Shown: in pieces, positions 26,621-36,979 of the stretch
How the letters are laid out: every line of letters begins with the position of its first letter
How positions within the stretch are numbered: position 1 is the first letter of the stretch
Source: Pseudomonadota bacterium
Lineage (GTDB): Bacteria; Desulfobacterota; Binatia; Binatales; Binataceae
NCBI GenBank assembly: GCA_021324855.1
Contig: JAJPIG010000035.1
Location: forward strand, 48,417-112,416
Reading direction: 5' to 3'
Length of the DNA: 64,000 nucleotides
Notes under the pieces: generated by a model
Told to the model about the DNA's origin: nothing
What the model saw: only the letters and a program-made list of their open reading frames with translations
Databases searched by the model: none
Translations under genes and position numbers: made by a program

Positions 26621-27776
26621 GGGTTCACAAGCCATCGCGCAGGCGGTGGCTTTATGCCGTCCGCAGGTGGTCGCGGCCTATCCGATCACGCCGCAGACGC
26701 ACATCGTGGAGAATCTCGCGAAGTTAATCGCCGATGGGAAGCTCGCCTGCGAGCTGGTCAGCGTCGAGAGCGAGTTCTCGGCTGCATCCGTCGTCCTCGG
26801 CGCGGCCGCGGCCGGATCGCGTGCCTACACGGCCACGAGTTCGCAGGGGCTGCTGTTGATGACCGAGGTTTTGTTCAATATCGCGGGATTGCGCGTTCCG
26901 CTGGTCCTGACTTGCGCCAATCGCACGGTCGGCGCCCCGGTCTCGTTAGGGAACGATCATCAGGATTCGATGGCGGTGCGCGACGCCGGATGGGTGCAGC
27001 TATACTGCGCCGATAATCAGGAGGCGATCGACACTACGATCCACGCCTTTCGGATCGCCGAGCGTTGTGAGCTCCCGGTGATGGTCTGCGTCGATGGTTT
27101 CACGCTCACCCATACGCTTGAGCCTCTCGAAGTCCCGGCGCAGCAGCAGGTCGACAATTTTGTCGGTCCCTACGCGTTCGCCCGAACACTCAAACCTACC
27201 GACCCGATTACGTTGGGCACGGTATTGTCGCACGAGTTCTATCCGGAAGTCCGCCATGCGCATCATAGGGCGCTGCTCGATGCGCAGGAGGAAATAGTCG
27301 CCGCCGATAGGGAATGGCATGCGCTCACCGGCCGTTCGACCGGCGGCCTGTTATCGATTGAAGGACCTCCGGACGCGCAGACTGCCATCCTGACCATCGG
27401 CTCGATCCTGGGGACGTTGGCTGACGCGCAGGCGGAGTACCGCGACCAGGCTCCGGCGAAGCTGATCAAGCTCCGGGCCTTCCGGCCCTTTCCGGTCGAT
27501 GCGCTCAAGCAGGCATGTGAAGGACTCCGCGAACTCGTGGTGGTGGAGCGGGCAGTATCGCTCGGCAGCGGCGGAATCATCGCTGCCGAGGTGCGCGCCG
27601 CACTCTCAGAGATGAGCAGCCCGCCACGCGTCCACAGCTACGCGATCGGACTCGGCGGACGCGACGTGCCGATGAACGCCTATCCGAAGCTGGTCGCCGC
27701 CGCCCAATCGGAGTCGCCGCCGCGCTTCGCGATTTTCGATCTTCAGCCGGCGAAACTGCCGGCTGAAGACCGGTAG
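26601..27776 (+). CDS. 2-oxoacid:ferredoxin oxidoreductase, alpha subunit
   Basis: A 391-aa PorA-type subunit (pyrimidine-binding TPP domain plus domain II). The N-terminal GSQAIAQAVALCRPQVVAAY and YPITPQTHIVE, with the conserved catalytic Thr, are followed by the TPP-activating Glu in VSVESEFSAASV and the TATSSQGLLLMTEVLFNIAG segment. The ATG at 26601 lies in the end of the gamma gene with AAGGAG before it; the in-frame extension upstream is antisense-like noise over the gamma gene. It pairs with the beta subunit to form the TPP site. Pyruvate is the commonest substrate, but 2-oxoglutarate or branched 2-oxoacids are possible. Confidence 0.93.
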   Translation: MAQQPLEGSQAIAQAVALCRPQVVAAYPITPQTHIVENLAKLIADGKLACELVSVESEFSAASVVLGAAAAGSRAYTATSSQGLLLMTEVLFNIAGLRVPLVLTCANRTVGAPVSLGNDHQDSMAVRDAGWVQLYCADNQEAIDTTIHAFRIAERCELPVMVCVDGFTLTHTLEPLEVPAQQQVDNFVGPYAFARTLKPTDPITLGTVLSHEFYPEVRHAHHRALLDAQEEIVAADREWHALTGRSTGGLLSIEGPPDAQTAILTIGSILGTLADAQAEYRDQAPAKLIKLRAFRPFPVDALKQACEGLRELVVVERAVSLGSGGIIAAEVRAALSEMSSPPRVHSYAIGLGGRDVPMNAYPKLVAAAQSESPPRFAIFDLQPAKLPAEDR

Positions 27777-27786
27777 GAGTTTCTTG

Positions 27787-28782
27787 ATGACGCTCGAGCA
27801 ACCAACGAAATCGTGCTCCGAGCTAAGGCGTGCTCAGCCGGTTTTTCGCGGACTGGAGGCAGGCCATCGCGCATGCCAGGGATGCGGTCAAGCACTCGCC
27901 GCACGCCTCGTCACGGAGGCGATCGGCCCGGACGTGCTGATCGCGAACGCAACCGGATGCCTCGAAGTCTTCACCACCGCATGGCCGCAAAGCGCGTGGC
28001 GCGTTCCGTGGCTCCATTCGGTATTCGCGAATACGGCCGCGGTTGCATCGGGGATGGAAGCTGCCCTCAAGGCACAGAAACGGAACACGAAAGTGGTCGC
28101 CTTCGGGGGCGATGGTGGCACATTCGATATCGGGTTACAGGCGCTCTCCGGGATGCTCGAGCGCAACCACAATGTGCTCTACGTCTGTTTCGACAACGAA
28201 GCGTACATGAATACCGGCGTGCAGCGATCGAGCTCGACGCCCCATGCTGCGGAAACTACAACCTCTCCGCCCGGGCGCGAACGGGCTGGCAAACGGCATC
28301 TCAAGAAGGATCTCGTGACCATTATCGCGGCGCATCGGATTCCTTACGCGGCAACCGCCACCGTCGCGTATCCGTCCGATCTGCGCAAGAAAGTCCGGCG
28401 CGGACTCCAGGTCGAGGGCGCGGCCTTTATCGTGGTGCACTCGCCGTGTCCGCTTGGATGGGGCCATGAGAATGCGCTTGGCATCGAAGTCGCCCGGCTT
28501 GCGGTGCAGACCGGCCTCTACCCGATGATTGAACTCGAGCGCGGTGAGCTGGTGGGAGCGATGCCGATCCGGGAAGTGCATCCGGTCACCGATTACTTGC
28601 GCCTACAGGATCGCTTCAAGCATCTGTTCGCGGACGATCCACGCGCGCGCGAAGAACTGGAGCATCTACAGGAGCTCGCGAATCACAATATCGAGGTTTA
28701 TGGGCTGCGCGCCCAAAAGCCTGATCGATTCGACAGCGAAGGCGCCGATACCGTGCGGCGCGGCGGAATGCGAACCGCCTGA
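27787..28782 (+). CDS. 2-oxoacid:ferredoxin oxidoreductase, beta subunit (TPP-binding)
   Basis: A 331-aa PorB-type subunit. Visible: the first Fe-S Cys pair in HRACQGCGQALAAR (a third Cys is at NATGCLEV), and the TPP/Mg motif beginning GGDGGTFDIGLQALSG with DNEAYMNTGVQ as its Asn part. A further Cys occurs at HSPCPLGW, so a proximal 4Fe-4S cluster is likely. The ATG at 27787 has GGAG nine bases upstream. The gene ends ten bases before the flavoprotein gene. Confidence 0.93.
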   Translation: MTLEQPTKSCSELRRAQPVFRGLEAGHRACQGCGQALAARLVTEAIGPDVLIANATGCLEVFTTAWPQSAWRVPWLHSVFANTAAVASGMEAALKAQKRNTKVVAFGGDGGTFDIGLQALSGMLERNHNVLYVCFDNEAYMNTGVQRSSSTPHAAETTTSPPGRERAGKRHLKKDLVTIIAAHRIPYAATATVAYPSDLRKKVRRGLQVEGAAFIVVHSPCPLGWGHENALGIEVARLAVQTGLYPMIELERGELVGAMPIREVHPVTDYLRLQDRFKHLFADDPRAREELEHLQELANHNIEVYGLRAQKPDRFDSEGADTVRRGGMRTA

Positions 28783-28792
28783 TGAGGACGAC

Positions 28793-30478
28793 ATGGCAAC
28801 CCTGACGCGCGGGGCGTTTGCGAAGCCGGGAACGTCACTGCAATTCAAAACCGGCGATTGGCGCCTCCAACGGCCGGTGTATCTTCATCGCAATGCGCCC
28901 TGCCACGTGGCGTGTCCAGCGGGCGAAGATCCGCAAGCCTATCTGGCGCGCCTTGCCGAGGGTAATTCACAGGCCGCCTGGGAAACCTTGGTCGCTGCAA
29001 ATCCGCTCCCGGCGATTACCGGTCGCGTGTGCCATCATCCGTGCGAGTCATCGTGCAATCGCGGCGATTACGATGAGCCGCTGGCGATTCACGGCATCGA
29101 GCGCACTCTCGGCGACGAAGCGATCCTGCACGGCTGGAATTACCCGGTGCGGCCTCTGTCGTCCGACGCGCTGCGCGTCGCGGTTGTCGGCGCGGGACCG
29201 GCCGGTCTTTCGGCGGCCTATCATCTGACAAGGCTCGGATATCGGGTCTCGCTCTTCGAAGCCGAGAGCGAAGCCGGCGGCCTGCTTGCCTCCGCGATTC
29301 CGGCTTATCGACTGCCGCGGTCCGTTCTGGGGGACGAGATCGCGCGCCTGCTTTCGGTCGGCATGACCTTCATGCCGCGAACGCGCCTCGGTCGGGACTT
29401 CACGCTCGATGATCTCCGAGCCGATCATCGCGCGATCTTTATCGGTGTCGGGAACCAGCGTGGCCGCCAGTGGAGCGTGGACGGAGTGGTGCCGCGTGAC
29501 TCACGTCCCGGCCTGGACATTCTGAAGGAATGGCTCTCGATCGGCTCGCTGCCGGCCTACAAAAGCGTGGCTATCGTGGGCGGCGGCAACACCGCGGTCG
29601 ATCTCGCTCGTGTGCTGAAGTTCAGCGGAATTCCCGAAGTGCATATCATCAGTTACCGGGCTGTCCCGGGTCCGGGAGTCGCCGCGGAAGACGTAATGCG
29701 TGCAACGGCGCGCGAGGTGCGCCAGGCTATCGAGGAGGGCGTCATCATCCACGAGCATCGTGGCGTGCGCCGTCTCATTATTCGCGGCGAGCGCGTCGCG
29801 GGGGTCGAGATGGTGCATACGAAAAAGCTCACGCGCAGCGCCGGGCGCAGGGAGACCGTCGAGTTCGAGGGCACGGAGACCATCCTGCACGTCGAGCAGG
29901 TCATCCCGGCGGTCGGACAGGAGGTCGACCCCGCAGGCCTCGAGATGCTGCTCGCGGGCCATCCGTTCCTGCATCCCGACTCGTGGGGCCGACTCGAGGG
30001 TTTCGAGGGGATTTTTGCGGGTGGCGATGTTCGCGAAGGCGCGGCCACCGTGAGCGACGCGATTGGCGACGGACGGCGGGCCGCGCTCGCCATCGACAGC
30101 TACTTGCGCAACTCGGCGCTGCCGGCATCGCAGCGTCCTGTGGTTCGACTCAACGACCTGAATGTAAATTATTTCGAGCCGCAGCCACGCACGAAAATCG
30201 AGCTGCTGCCGGTCGGAGAACGCAACGCCGAGCGCGAGATCGAACAGGCCTTGCCGCTAAGCCACGCCGGCATCGAGAGCCATCGATGCTTCTCGTGTGG
30301 CGAATGCATGTCGTGTGACAATTGCTGGACGTTATGTCCGGATAATGCGGTGCTCAAAACGCTGGAGGAGACGGCCGCCGGCGATCATTACGTCTTCGAT
30401 TACGACTACTGCAAAGGCTGCGCACTCTGCGCGCACGAGTGCCCGAGCGGCTACATCCTGATGGAGCCCGAACCCTAG
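28793..30478 (+). CDS. GltD-like NAD(P)/FAD oxidoreductase fused to a 2[4Fe-4S] ferredoxin
   Basis: A 561-aa protein from the ATG at 28793; the frame upstream only overlaps the beta gene. Residues 1-120 carry the Fer4_20 cysteines of glutamate-synthase small subunits (Cys37, 41, 80, 84, 88). An FAD Rossmann motif (VVGAGPAGLSAAYHL, about 131-145) and an NAD(P) Rossmann motif (AIVGGGNTAVDLARV, about 259-273) follow. The last 70 residues are a ferredoxin with CGECMSCDNCWTLCP and CKGCALCAHECP. It replaces the separate PorD ferredoxin of four-subunit enzymes. It would move electrons between the reduced clusters and NAD(P)(H) (inference). Last gene of the operon, 34 bp from convergent hypE. Confidence 0.88.
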   Translation: MATLTRGAFAKPGTSLQFKTGDWRLQRPVYLHRNAPCHVACPAGEDPQAYLARLAEGNSQAAWETLVAANPLPAITGRVCHHPCESSCNRGDYDEPLAIHGIERTLGDEAILHGWNYPVRPLSSDALRVAVVGAGPAGLSAAYHLTRLGYRVSLFEAESEAGGLLASAIPAYRLPRSVLGDEIARLLSVGMTFMPRTRLGRDFTLDDLRADHRAIFIGVGNQRGRQWSVDGVVPRDSRPGLDILKEWLSIGSLPAYKSVAIVGGGNTAVDLARVLKFSGIPEVHIISYRAVPGPGVAAEDVMRATAREVRQAIEEGVIIHEHRGVRRLIIRGERVAGVEMVHTKKLTRSAGRRETVEFEGTETILHVEQVIPAVGQEVDPAGLEMLLAGHPFLHPDSWGRLEGFEGIFAGGDVREGAATVSDAIGDGRRAALAIDSYLRNSALPASQRPVVRLNDLNVNYFEPQPRTKIELLPVGERNAEREIEQALPLSHAGIESHRCFSCGECMSCDNCWTLCPDNAVLKTLEETAAGDHYVFDYDYCKGCALCAHECPSGYILMEPEP

Positions 30479-30512
30479 CAGGCGCACCTGCCTTATTGCT
30501 CCTGGTTGCGGC

Positions 30513-31586
30513 TTAACAGATGCGCGGAAGTTGATCGCCGGGCAGCAGGTCCAGCAGCCGCGTCGGACCGAAGGCGGTTCGGAGCAGCACGCGCGGATTG
30601 TGCTTTCGGGTCACGGCGCCGATGCGGCAGGCACCCTCGCCTAACGGATGACGCCGCATTGCGGCGAGGATGCGATCGGCATCGGCCGGATCGACGATCG
30701 CGACCAAACGCCCCTCGCACGCGACGTAGAGCGGGTCGAGGCCGAGTATTTCGCAGGCGGCGCGCACCGCATCGCGCGCGGGAACCGCCGGTTCATCGAT
30801 AATTATTTCGACGCCGGAGCTCGCCGCCAGCTCGTTAATCACCGTGGCGACGCCGCCGCGCGTGGCGTCGCGCATGCATCGGACTTTGCCGCCGGTTGCG
30901 ATCATCGTCGCTGCCAGGCCGTGCAGAGCCGCACAGTCGCTGACCACTGTGGTTTCGAATCGAAGACCCTCGCGCGCCGACATCACCGCTATCCCGTGAT
31001 CGCCAATCGGACCGCTAACCAACACGGCATCGCCCGGCATCGCGCGTTCGGGTCCCAACTCGAGACCGGACGGGATTATTCCGAATCCGCTGGTTGTAAT
31101 AAACATGCCGTCGGCTTTGCCGCGCTCGACGACCTTGGTGTCGGCGGCGATGATCGGAACCGCGGCCTGACGTGAGGCGTCGCGGATCGATTCCACGATG
31201 TCGCGAAGCTCCGCGATCGGAAAACCCTCTTCAAGAATGAACGCCGCCGACAGACCGAGCGGTTGTGCGCCGATCACCGCGAGATCATTGATGGTGCCGT
31301 TCACTGCGAGCGAGCCGATGTCGCCGCCGGGAAAGCGGAGCGGGTTCACTACGAACGAGTCGGTGGTGAACGCGATGCGCCCCGCGTCGAGGTTCAGCTC
31401 GGCCCCGTCGTTGAGGCGATCGAGGATCGGATTCGAAAGCGCAGGGAGAAACACCTTGCGCACGAGCTCGGCGCTCAGCTTTCCGCCGCTGCCATGACCG
31501 AGCACGATGAGTTCATCTTTTCGTAAATCGGCCGGGCATTGCATCCCGGTCGCATTCAACGATGCCCCTCGGTCGTTCTCTTTCAT
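30513..31586 (-). CDS. hypE: Hydrogenase maturation factor HypE
   Basis: A 357-aa PurM-like ATPase that dehydrates the thiocarboxamide on its own C-terminal Cys to thiocyanate, the CN source for the NiFe cofactor. The C-terminus ends PRIC, the required carbamoylated Cys. Other marks are [20 protein letters not shown] at the N-terminus, [20 protein letters not shown] and [15 protein letters not shown]. The start overlaps the hypD stop as ATGA. Last gene of the operon. Confidence 0.96.
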   Translation of the reverse strand: MKENDRGASLNATGMQCPADLRKDELIVLGHGSGGKLSAELVRKVFLPALSNPILDRLNDGAELNLDAGRIAFTTDSFVVNPLRFPGGDIGSLAVNGTINDLAVIGAQPLGLSAAFILEEGFPIAELRDIVESIRDASRQAAVPIIAADTKVVERGKADGMFITTSGFGIIPSGLELGPERAMPGDAVLVSGPIGDHGIAVMSAREGLRFETTVVSDCAALHGLAATMIATGGKVRCMRDATRGGVATVINELAASSGVEIIIDEPAVPARDAVRAACEILGLDPLYVACEGRLVAIVDPADADRILAAMRRHPLGEGACRIGAVTRKHNPRVLLRTAFGPTRLLDLLPGDQLPRIC

Positions 31587-32689
31587 TCCGCCTCTGTCGC
31601 CTCGGCGACTCTACCGGCACGAAAATACGCGGCGCATGCGCCCTCCGACGAGACCATCGGCGCGCCGAGCGGGTGATCGGGCGTGCAATTCCGTCCAAAC
31701 GCCGGGCACTGCGGCGGCTTCAAGAGGCCGCGCAAAACCTCGCCCGCGCGGCATTCGAGCGGCTCCGCCACGCGGGCGCTTGTCAGGTTAAACTTGCGGA
31801 TCGCGTCGTAAGCGGCGTAGCGATCGCTGATGGCAAGCGCGCTTTTGGGCAGTGCTTCCAGCCCGCGCCAGCGCCGATCGACGGGTGTGAAAATCGCGGC
31901 CATCAAGGCCTGCGCCGCGCGGTTACCCTCGGGGCGCACTGAACGCGCATATTGATTCTCCAGCTCCGCGCGGCCTGCTTCGAGTTGCGCGACGCACATC
32001 GCGATTCCATCCAGCAGATCGATCGGCTCGAATCCGGTGACCACGATCGGCACTCCGAATTTCTCGACAATCGGCCGGTACTCGCCGATCCCCATGACGG
32101 TGCAGACGTGCCCGGCGGCGAGGAAGCCTTGGACCCTATTGTCCGGCGCCGCGAGAATCGCTTCGATCGCGGGCGGCACGCGGACGTGCGCGGCAATCAC
32201 AGAGAAATTCGACAACCCGAGATCGGATGCGTGGGCAATCGCCATCGCGGTGGTCGGCGCCGTGGTTTCGAAGCCGACTGCGAAGAACACTACTTCGCGC
32301 GCGGTTTCACGCCGCGCCAGATCGACGGCATCGAGCGGCGAATAGACGACCCTGACGTCAGCGCCGGCCGCGCGCGCGTCGAACAGATCCGATCTCGAAC
32401 CCGGCACGCGCAGCATGTCGCCGAAGGAACAAAGGATGACGCCCGGGCGCTGCGCGAGTCCGATGGCGAGATCGATCATCTCGATCGGCGTCACGCAGAC
32501 CGGACATCCCGGGCCGTGCACCAGCGTGACCGCCGGCGGCAGCAGCTCGTCGATTCCATAGCGCAAGATGGTATGCGTCTGACCGCCGCATACTTCCATG
32601 ATCGTCCACGACTTCGTCACGGTTGCACGAATCCTGTCCAGCAGCGCGCGCGCCGCGCCGACGTTCCGAAACTCGTCGACGAATTTCAT
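31583..32689 (-). CDS. hypD: Hydrogenase maturation factor HypD
   Basis: A 368-aa Fe-S scaffold on which the Fe(CN)2CO unit is built with HypC. Conserved stretches: [16 protein letters not shown] with the first catalytic Cys, [26 protein letters not shown] and the C-terminal CxxC-type cluster cysteines ([22 protein letters not shown]). The ATG at 32689 overlaps the hypC stop, so a longer version is not needed. Confidence 0.96.
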   Translation of the reverse strand: MKFVDEFRNVGAARALLDRIRATVTKSWTIMEVCGGQTHTILRYGIDELLPPAVTLVHGPGCPVCVTPIEMIDLAIGLAQRPGVILCSFGDMLRVPGSRSDLFDARAAGADVRVVYSPLDAVDLARRETAREVVFFAVGFETTAPTTAMAIAHASDLGLSNFSVIAAHVRVPPAIEAILAAPDNRVQGFLAAGHVCTVMGIGEYRPIVEKFGVPIVVTGFEPIDLLDGIAMCVAQLEAGRAELENQYARSVRPEGNRAAQALMAAIFTPVDRRWRGLEALPKSALAISDRYAAYDAIRKFNLTSARVAEPLECRAGEVLRGLLKPPQCPAFGRNCTPDHPLGAPMVSSEGACAAYFRAGRVAEATEAE

Positions 32690-32931
32690 TCGTCGCTCTC
32701 CTCTTCCTTCCCGTCCATCTGTCGCACCAACTCGATCGTGCGGGCCGCGGCCTGCTCGTCGACGATACTGATCGCGAAGCCGGCGTGGACCACGGCGTAG
32801 TCGCCTTCGACGGCTTCCGGAACGTAAGCCAGGCATACCCTGCGGATCACGCCGCCGAAATCGACGTCGCCCATGCGCAAGCCTTGTTGATCGACGATTC
32901 GGGCTATTCGCCCCGGAACAGCGAGACACAT
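32686..32931 (-). CDS. hypC: Hydrogenase maturation chaperone HypC
   Basis: An 81-aa HupF/HypC protein. It begins MCLAVPGRI, with the essential Cys2 that carries the iron ligand complex to the large subunit, and [18 protein letters not shown] is the second conserved block. It overlaps the protease-HypF gene by 28 bp upstream and hypD by 4 bp downstream. The C-terminus is acidic (KEEESDE). Confidence 0.96.
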   Translation of the reverse strand: MCLAVPGRIARIVDQQGLRMGDVDFGGVIRRVCLAYVPEAVEGDYAVVHAGFAISIVDEQAAARTIELVRQMDGKEEESDE

Positions 32932-35681
32932 GATGATTCTCCGCCGAGTTTCGCATTGAGCCGCGCTGCCGCCACCGCCGCCTGTCCCAGGGCCAGGCCG
33001 CCGTCGTTGGCGGGAACGCGGCGATGGATCAGGACCGTGAAGCCGTCGCGCTTAAGACCCTCCACCGACGATTCGAGCAGAATCCGATTTTGGAAACATC
33101 CGCCGGTGAGAGCGACCCGGTTGATGCCGGTTTCCGCGCGCGCATCCGCGGCCATCCGCCGTGCCACTGCGACGATCGTGTTGTGGAATGTTCGGGCGAT
33201 GTCGGCGCGCGAAACGCCGGCCCTTAGATCATCGAGCAGCGCGGCAAACAAGTCGCCGAGACGCACGCGCTCGTCATCGAGCACGAACGGGTAGATCTTT
33301 CCGCTCGATGAAGCCCGCGCAAGCGCTTCGAGTTCGATCGCCGCCTGAGCTTCGTAAGTGATTTCATTGCGCAGACCGAGTAACGCCGCTACGGCATCAA
33401 AGAGGCGGCCGCAACTCGACGTGTCGACCGTGTTGAGGCGCCGCTCGACCATCTTCGCCAGGATCTCCAGATGCCCGGCGCCGAGCCGCGCAGCCAGATT
33501 CTGGTCAGCAACGCCGCCGAACAGTGCGATCATGAACGATGCCGCGATTCGTGCCGGATGCCGAATCGCGGCATCGCCGCCGGCCAGCGGCAGGTACTCG
33601 AAATGCGAGAGCCGCCGAAAGCCGCACAAATCAGCGAGTATGCTTTCGCCGCCCCAGATTGCGCCGTCCGTTCCGTAGCCCGTCCCGTCGAACGCGATCC
33701 CGATCGCGGGCCCCCGTTGGCCATGCTCGGCGAGGCATGCGGCGACGTGCGCATGATGATGCTGGACGGCCATCATTTCGATCCCGAGAGTTGCCGCGAG
33801 CTTCGCCGCGGCTGATTGCGGATGCAAATCGTGGGCGGCGATGCGCGGAGTGATGCCAGTCAACGCTTCCCACTTCTTGAGCGAGTCGCGAAAGTGATCC
33901 TGCGTCGCGGCGTTCTCCAGCGTCCCGATGTATTGGCTCATGAACGCGTGGTGACCCGACAGAAGGCAGAAGCTGTTCTTGATGTCGCCGCCGGCCCCAA
34001 GGATCGGGACCGGCGCTTCGCAGGGTGCGATCAACACTCGCGGCGCCGCACCGCGGCTCGCTCGGATTGGCTGCGCGCCATGCGCGCCGACCTGCCATAC
34101 GCTGTCATCGCAGCGCTGATGAATCGGGCGATCGTGCAGCAGCATCGCATCCACTGCGCCCGCGAACAGCGCGCGCGCCTCGTCCGCATTCAGCGCGAGC
34201 GGCTCGCCGGGAATGTTGGCGCTGGTCATAACCAGCGGACGGCCGACATCATGCAGGAGCAACACGTGAATCGGTGAATACGCCAGCATCAGACCAAGAT
34301 GATCGTTACCGGGCGCGACCGCATACGCCACATCGGCATCATCGCGCTTGCGAGCGATAACGATCGGAGCTTGAGCGGAAGCAAGCAGGGCCGCTTCGTC
34401 ATCGGAGAGGATCACCAGGCGGTGCGCCGCATCGAGCGAATCGACCATCACAGCGAGCGGCTTATGGGCTCGCCGCTTTACGGTCCGAAGCCGGGCCACC
34501 GCTTCCTCATCGGTTGCGTCGCACGCCAGATGAACGCCGCCGATACCTTGGACTGCGATGATCCCGCTCTCACGAAGGATCGCCGCGGCGCCGGCGATGG
34601 CATCAAGCACATCGGGCCGCGTTCGTGCATGCGCCGACGGGAATTCGAGCCACATCCTGGGACCGCATGCGGAGCACGCGATCGGCTCCGCTCTGAAGCG
34701 GCGATCGGAGGGATCGAAGTATTCCCGTTCGCAATCGCCGCAGAGCTCGAACCCACGCATGGTGGTGGTATCGCGATCGTAAGGCAGCGACTGAACGACG
34801 GTGAAGCGCGGCCCGCACGAGGTGCAGTTGGTAAACGGATAACGGTAGCGCCGGTCATTCGGATCGAGGATTTCTTTTCGGCATTCGGCACAGATCGCCA
34901 GGTCCGGCGGAATCGTGGTCGCCGCGCGCCCGCGTTCGCTGGTCAGCGCACAAAAATCGCGTTCGCCGCGGGATGGAAGACGCTCCAGCTTGACGCCCTC
35001 GATCGTCGCTGCCAAGGGAGCCTCGCAAGGAAGACGGGCGCGAAATTCATCAAGATCGCGACGCCGCCCTTCGATCTCGATCTCGACCCCGCACGGCAGG
35101 TTGCGTACGAAACCGCCGAGGTTCAGCGATGTAGCGAGCCGCACCGCGAACGGCCGGAAGCCCACTCCCTGCACCGTACCGGTAACCGTCAGACGCTCGC
35201 GCGATCGGCCGCCTGCTCCCGGCGATGCCGCCGCCATCTCCGCGGCCCATCGCCTGATGCACTCCAGTGCGCTTTCCAGCGATCGTTTCGCGCTGTCGCT
35301 CAGCGGGTGCGGGTAACGGGCCGGCGTGGCTGCGATCTCGATACCAAGAATTTTTCCATGCCGCGGCCTGCGTCCCAGCTTGCGCGCCAATTCCAGCGAG
35401 GCCGCGACGCCGATGCCGTGAGTGGAGTTGAACCCGAGCCCCTTCAGACCGACGTCCTCGAAGCCTAGCTCGTGCAGAGTGCCTGCGGGCGCGCCCGAGC
35501 GCACCGCATCGACGAGGATCGCGGCCTCGACATCCTGAAGCAGTTCGAGCAGATCGACGCCCGGCCGATCGGCAACGATGACCTCGCAATTCGGGGGCGG
35601 TTTCTGCGCGAGAATTCTGGCGGCTTCGAGGCCGATTGCGTCATCGCCGAACGGACTGCCTATCCCGATGATCCGAATCAA
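32904..35681 (-). CDS. hypF: Hydrogenase maturation endopeptidase fused to HypF carbamoyltransferase
   Basis: A 925-aa two-enzyme fusion. Residues 1-150 form a HyaD/HycI-type protease: [17 protein letters not shown] with a metal-ligand Glu at about 19, LVDAVRSG (Asp58) and STHGIG (His88). This half would clip the large subunit's C-terminal tail. From about 165 on it is HypF: acylphosphatase [12 protein letters not shown]; two zinc fingers (CAEC...CTSC and CGDC...CSAC); a YrdC domain; and a Kae1-like domain with [15 protein letters not shown]. It makes carbamoyl-AMP for HypE. The start is taken as the TTG at 35681, which overlaps the large-subunit stop as TTGA; a GTG at 35756 is the alternative. 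HypF normally stands alone. Confidence 0.93.
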   Translation of the reverse strand: MIRIIGIGSPFGDDAIGLEAARILAQKPPPNCEVIVADRPGVDLLELLQDVEAAILVDAVRSGAPAGTLHELGFEDVGLKGLGFNSTHGIGVAASLELARKLGRRPRHGKILGIEIAATPARYPHPLSDSAKRSLESALECIRRWAAEMAAASPGAGGRSRERLTVTGTVQGVGFRPFAVRLATSLNLGGFVRNLPCGVEIEIEGRRRDLDEFRARLPCEAPLAATIEGVKLERLPSRGERDFCALTSERGRAATTIPPDLAICAECRKEILDPNDRRYRYPFTNCTSCGPRFTVVQSLPYDRDTTTMRGFELCGDCEREYFDPSDRRFRAEPIACSACGPRMWLEFPSAHARTRPDVLDAIAGAAAILRESGIIAVQGIGGVHLACDATDEEAVARLRTVKRRAHKPLAVMVDSLDAAHRLVILSDDEAALLASAQAPIVIARKRDDADVAYAVAPGNDHLGLMLAYSPIHVLLLHDVGRPLVMTSANIPGEPLALNADEARALFAGAVDAMLLHDRPIHQRCDDSVWQVGAHGAQPIRASRGAAPRVLIAPCEAPVPILGAGGDIKNSFCLLSGHHAFMSQYIGTLENAATQDHFRDSLKKWEALTGITPRIAAHDLHPQSAAAKLAATLGIEMMAVQHHHAHVAACLAEHGQRGPAIGIAFDGTGYGTDGAIWGGESILADLCGFRRLSHFEYLPLAGGDAAIRHPARIAASFMIALFGGVADQNLAARLGAGHLEILAKMVERRLNTVDTSSCGRLFDAVAALLGLRNEITYEAQAAIELEALARASSSGKIYPFVLDDERVRLGDLFAALLDDLRAGVSRADIARTFHNTIVAVARRMAADARAETGINRVALTGGCFQNRILLESSVEGLKRDGFTVLIHRRVPANDGGLALGQAAVAAARLNAKLGGESSCVSLFRGE

Positions 35682-36979
35682 CGTTCGATCTCGAGGCGAA
35701 GAAAATGCGTCGAGCACGAGATGCAGGGATCGTAATTGCGGATCGCCATCTCGCACGCGCGCGTCGCTTCGACGTGGCTTCTCTCGATAAGCTGTGGAAT
35801 GAGTTCGCGCAGGTCGGCTTCGATTCGCGCCTGGTTCTGCGAGGTAGGCGGCACGATGCGCGCCGATCGAATGACTCCGCGCTCATCTGTTTCGTAGGCG
35901 TGATAGAGAGCGCCGCGCGGCGCCTCGGTAATCGCACATCCGGTTCCGGCGCGCAACTCGAATTTCGCGGCCGGCGCCGAAGGCGGTTCGTAAGTGTCGA
36001 TGATCCTGAGCGCTTCTTCGATTGCATACAGCACCTCGAGCGCGCGGGCGACGATGCTGGTGTAAGGATTCGAGCTCGGCCATGCGATTTGCGTTTGGCG
36101 CGCAGCGGATTGAACTTCCGTCCCGAGCCGATCGAAATTCAGGTTGATACGTGCGAGCGGTCCCACAAAGTAGGCTCCGCGCGCCTTGATTTTCGAATGA
36201 AGCGCGTTCGAATAAGGAACCTGAGATTCCTCGAACCAGGCGTCGAATTCATCCTGGGCGGCATCAATGCCGCGGCTCGAGACGATTCGTCCCTCGTTCA
36301 TCGGATACTCATCCGGATGACGCAGCGAGACAAACTCGATATCGCGTTCGACCGCGGGTAAATCAAACCGCGCGACCCATCGCACGCATTCAAGCGCGTC
36401 GTCGCGTTCCCGCATCAATGCCTCGCGCAGCTCGGCGAGTTCCTCGCGACGCGGCACGCGCGTGAAGCCGCCGATGCACGCGCCCACCGGATGAACCGAA
36501 CGGCCGCCGAGTTTCGCCACGATCGCGTTCCCAAGCTGCTTGATTCGAAGCCCGCGCTCGACTGCAGCGCGATCTTTTTCCGCCAGCGTGATGACGCTGT
36601 CGCAGCCCATGAAGTCGGGCGCGGACAGCATATGAATATGCAGCGCGTGGCTTTCGATCCATTCGCCGCAGTAGTAAAGCCGGCGCAGCGCGCGGACCGC
36701 GGGATCGATCGTGATCCCATACAGGCGCTCGAACGCGTGTACGGTGCTCATCTGGTATGCGACCGGACAGATGCCGCAGATGCGGGCGTTCAGATCCGGA
36801 GCTTCGCGCGAATCACGGCCGCGCAGAAACGCCTCGAAAAAGCGCGGCGGTTCGAAAATCTCGAGCTTCAGCTCGCTGATCTCGCCGCCACGCAGACGGA
36901 TATGCAGGGCGCCCTCGCCTTCGACACGCGCGAGATTGCTGACGTTAATCGTTCTGGTTTTGGTTCTTCGCGATGGCAT
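35678..36979 (-). CDS. Group 3b-type NiFe hydrogenase, alpha (large, catalytic) subunit
   Basis: A 433-aa catalytic subunit. The proximal Ni-Fe cysteines are in ARICGICPVAYQ (Cys68, Cys71) and the distal ones in DPCISCSTH (Cys419, Cys422). An eight-residue tail after His425 is the expected substrate of the maturation protease encoded next. Short length, the DPCISC-x-H form and the beta-gamma-delta-alpha gene order identify a cytoplasmic bidirectional group 3b (sulfhydrogenase/NADP-linked) enzyme. The ATG at 36979 was chosen inside the delta-gene overlap (35 bp). Confidence 0.93.
   Translation of the reverse strand: MPSRRTKTRTINVSNLARVEGEGALHIRLRGGEISELKLEIFEPPRFFEAFLRGRDSREAPDLNARICGICPVAYQMSTVHAFERLYGITIDPAVRALRRLYYCGEWIESHALHIHMLSAPDFMGCDSVITLAEKDRAAVERGLRIKQLGNAIVAKLGGRSVHPVGACIGGFTRVPRREELAELREALMRERDDALECVRWVARFDLPAVERDIEFVSLRHPDEYPMNEGRIVSSRGIDAAQDEFDAWFEESQVPYSNALHSKIKARGAYFVGPLARINLNFDRLGTEVQSAARQTQIAWPSSNPYTSIVARALEVLYAIEEALRIIDTYEPPSAPAAKFELRAGTGCAITEAPRGALYHAYETDERGVIRSARIVPPTSQNQARIEADLRELIPQLIERSHVEATRACEMAIRNYDPCISCSTHFLRLEIER

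Noticed and set aside
34299..35468. Open frame of 389 codons on the plus strand
   Set aside because: Antisense to the protease-HypF fusion; no ribosome-binding site or motifs.
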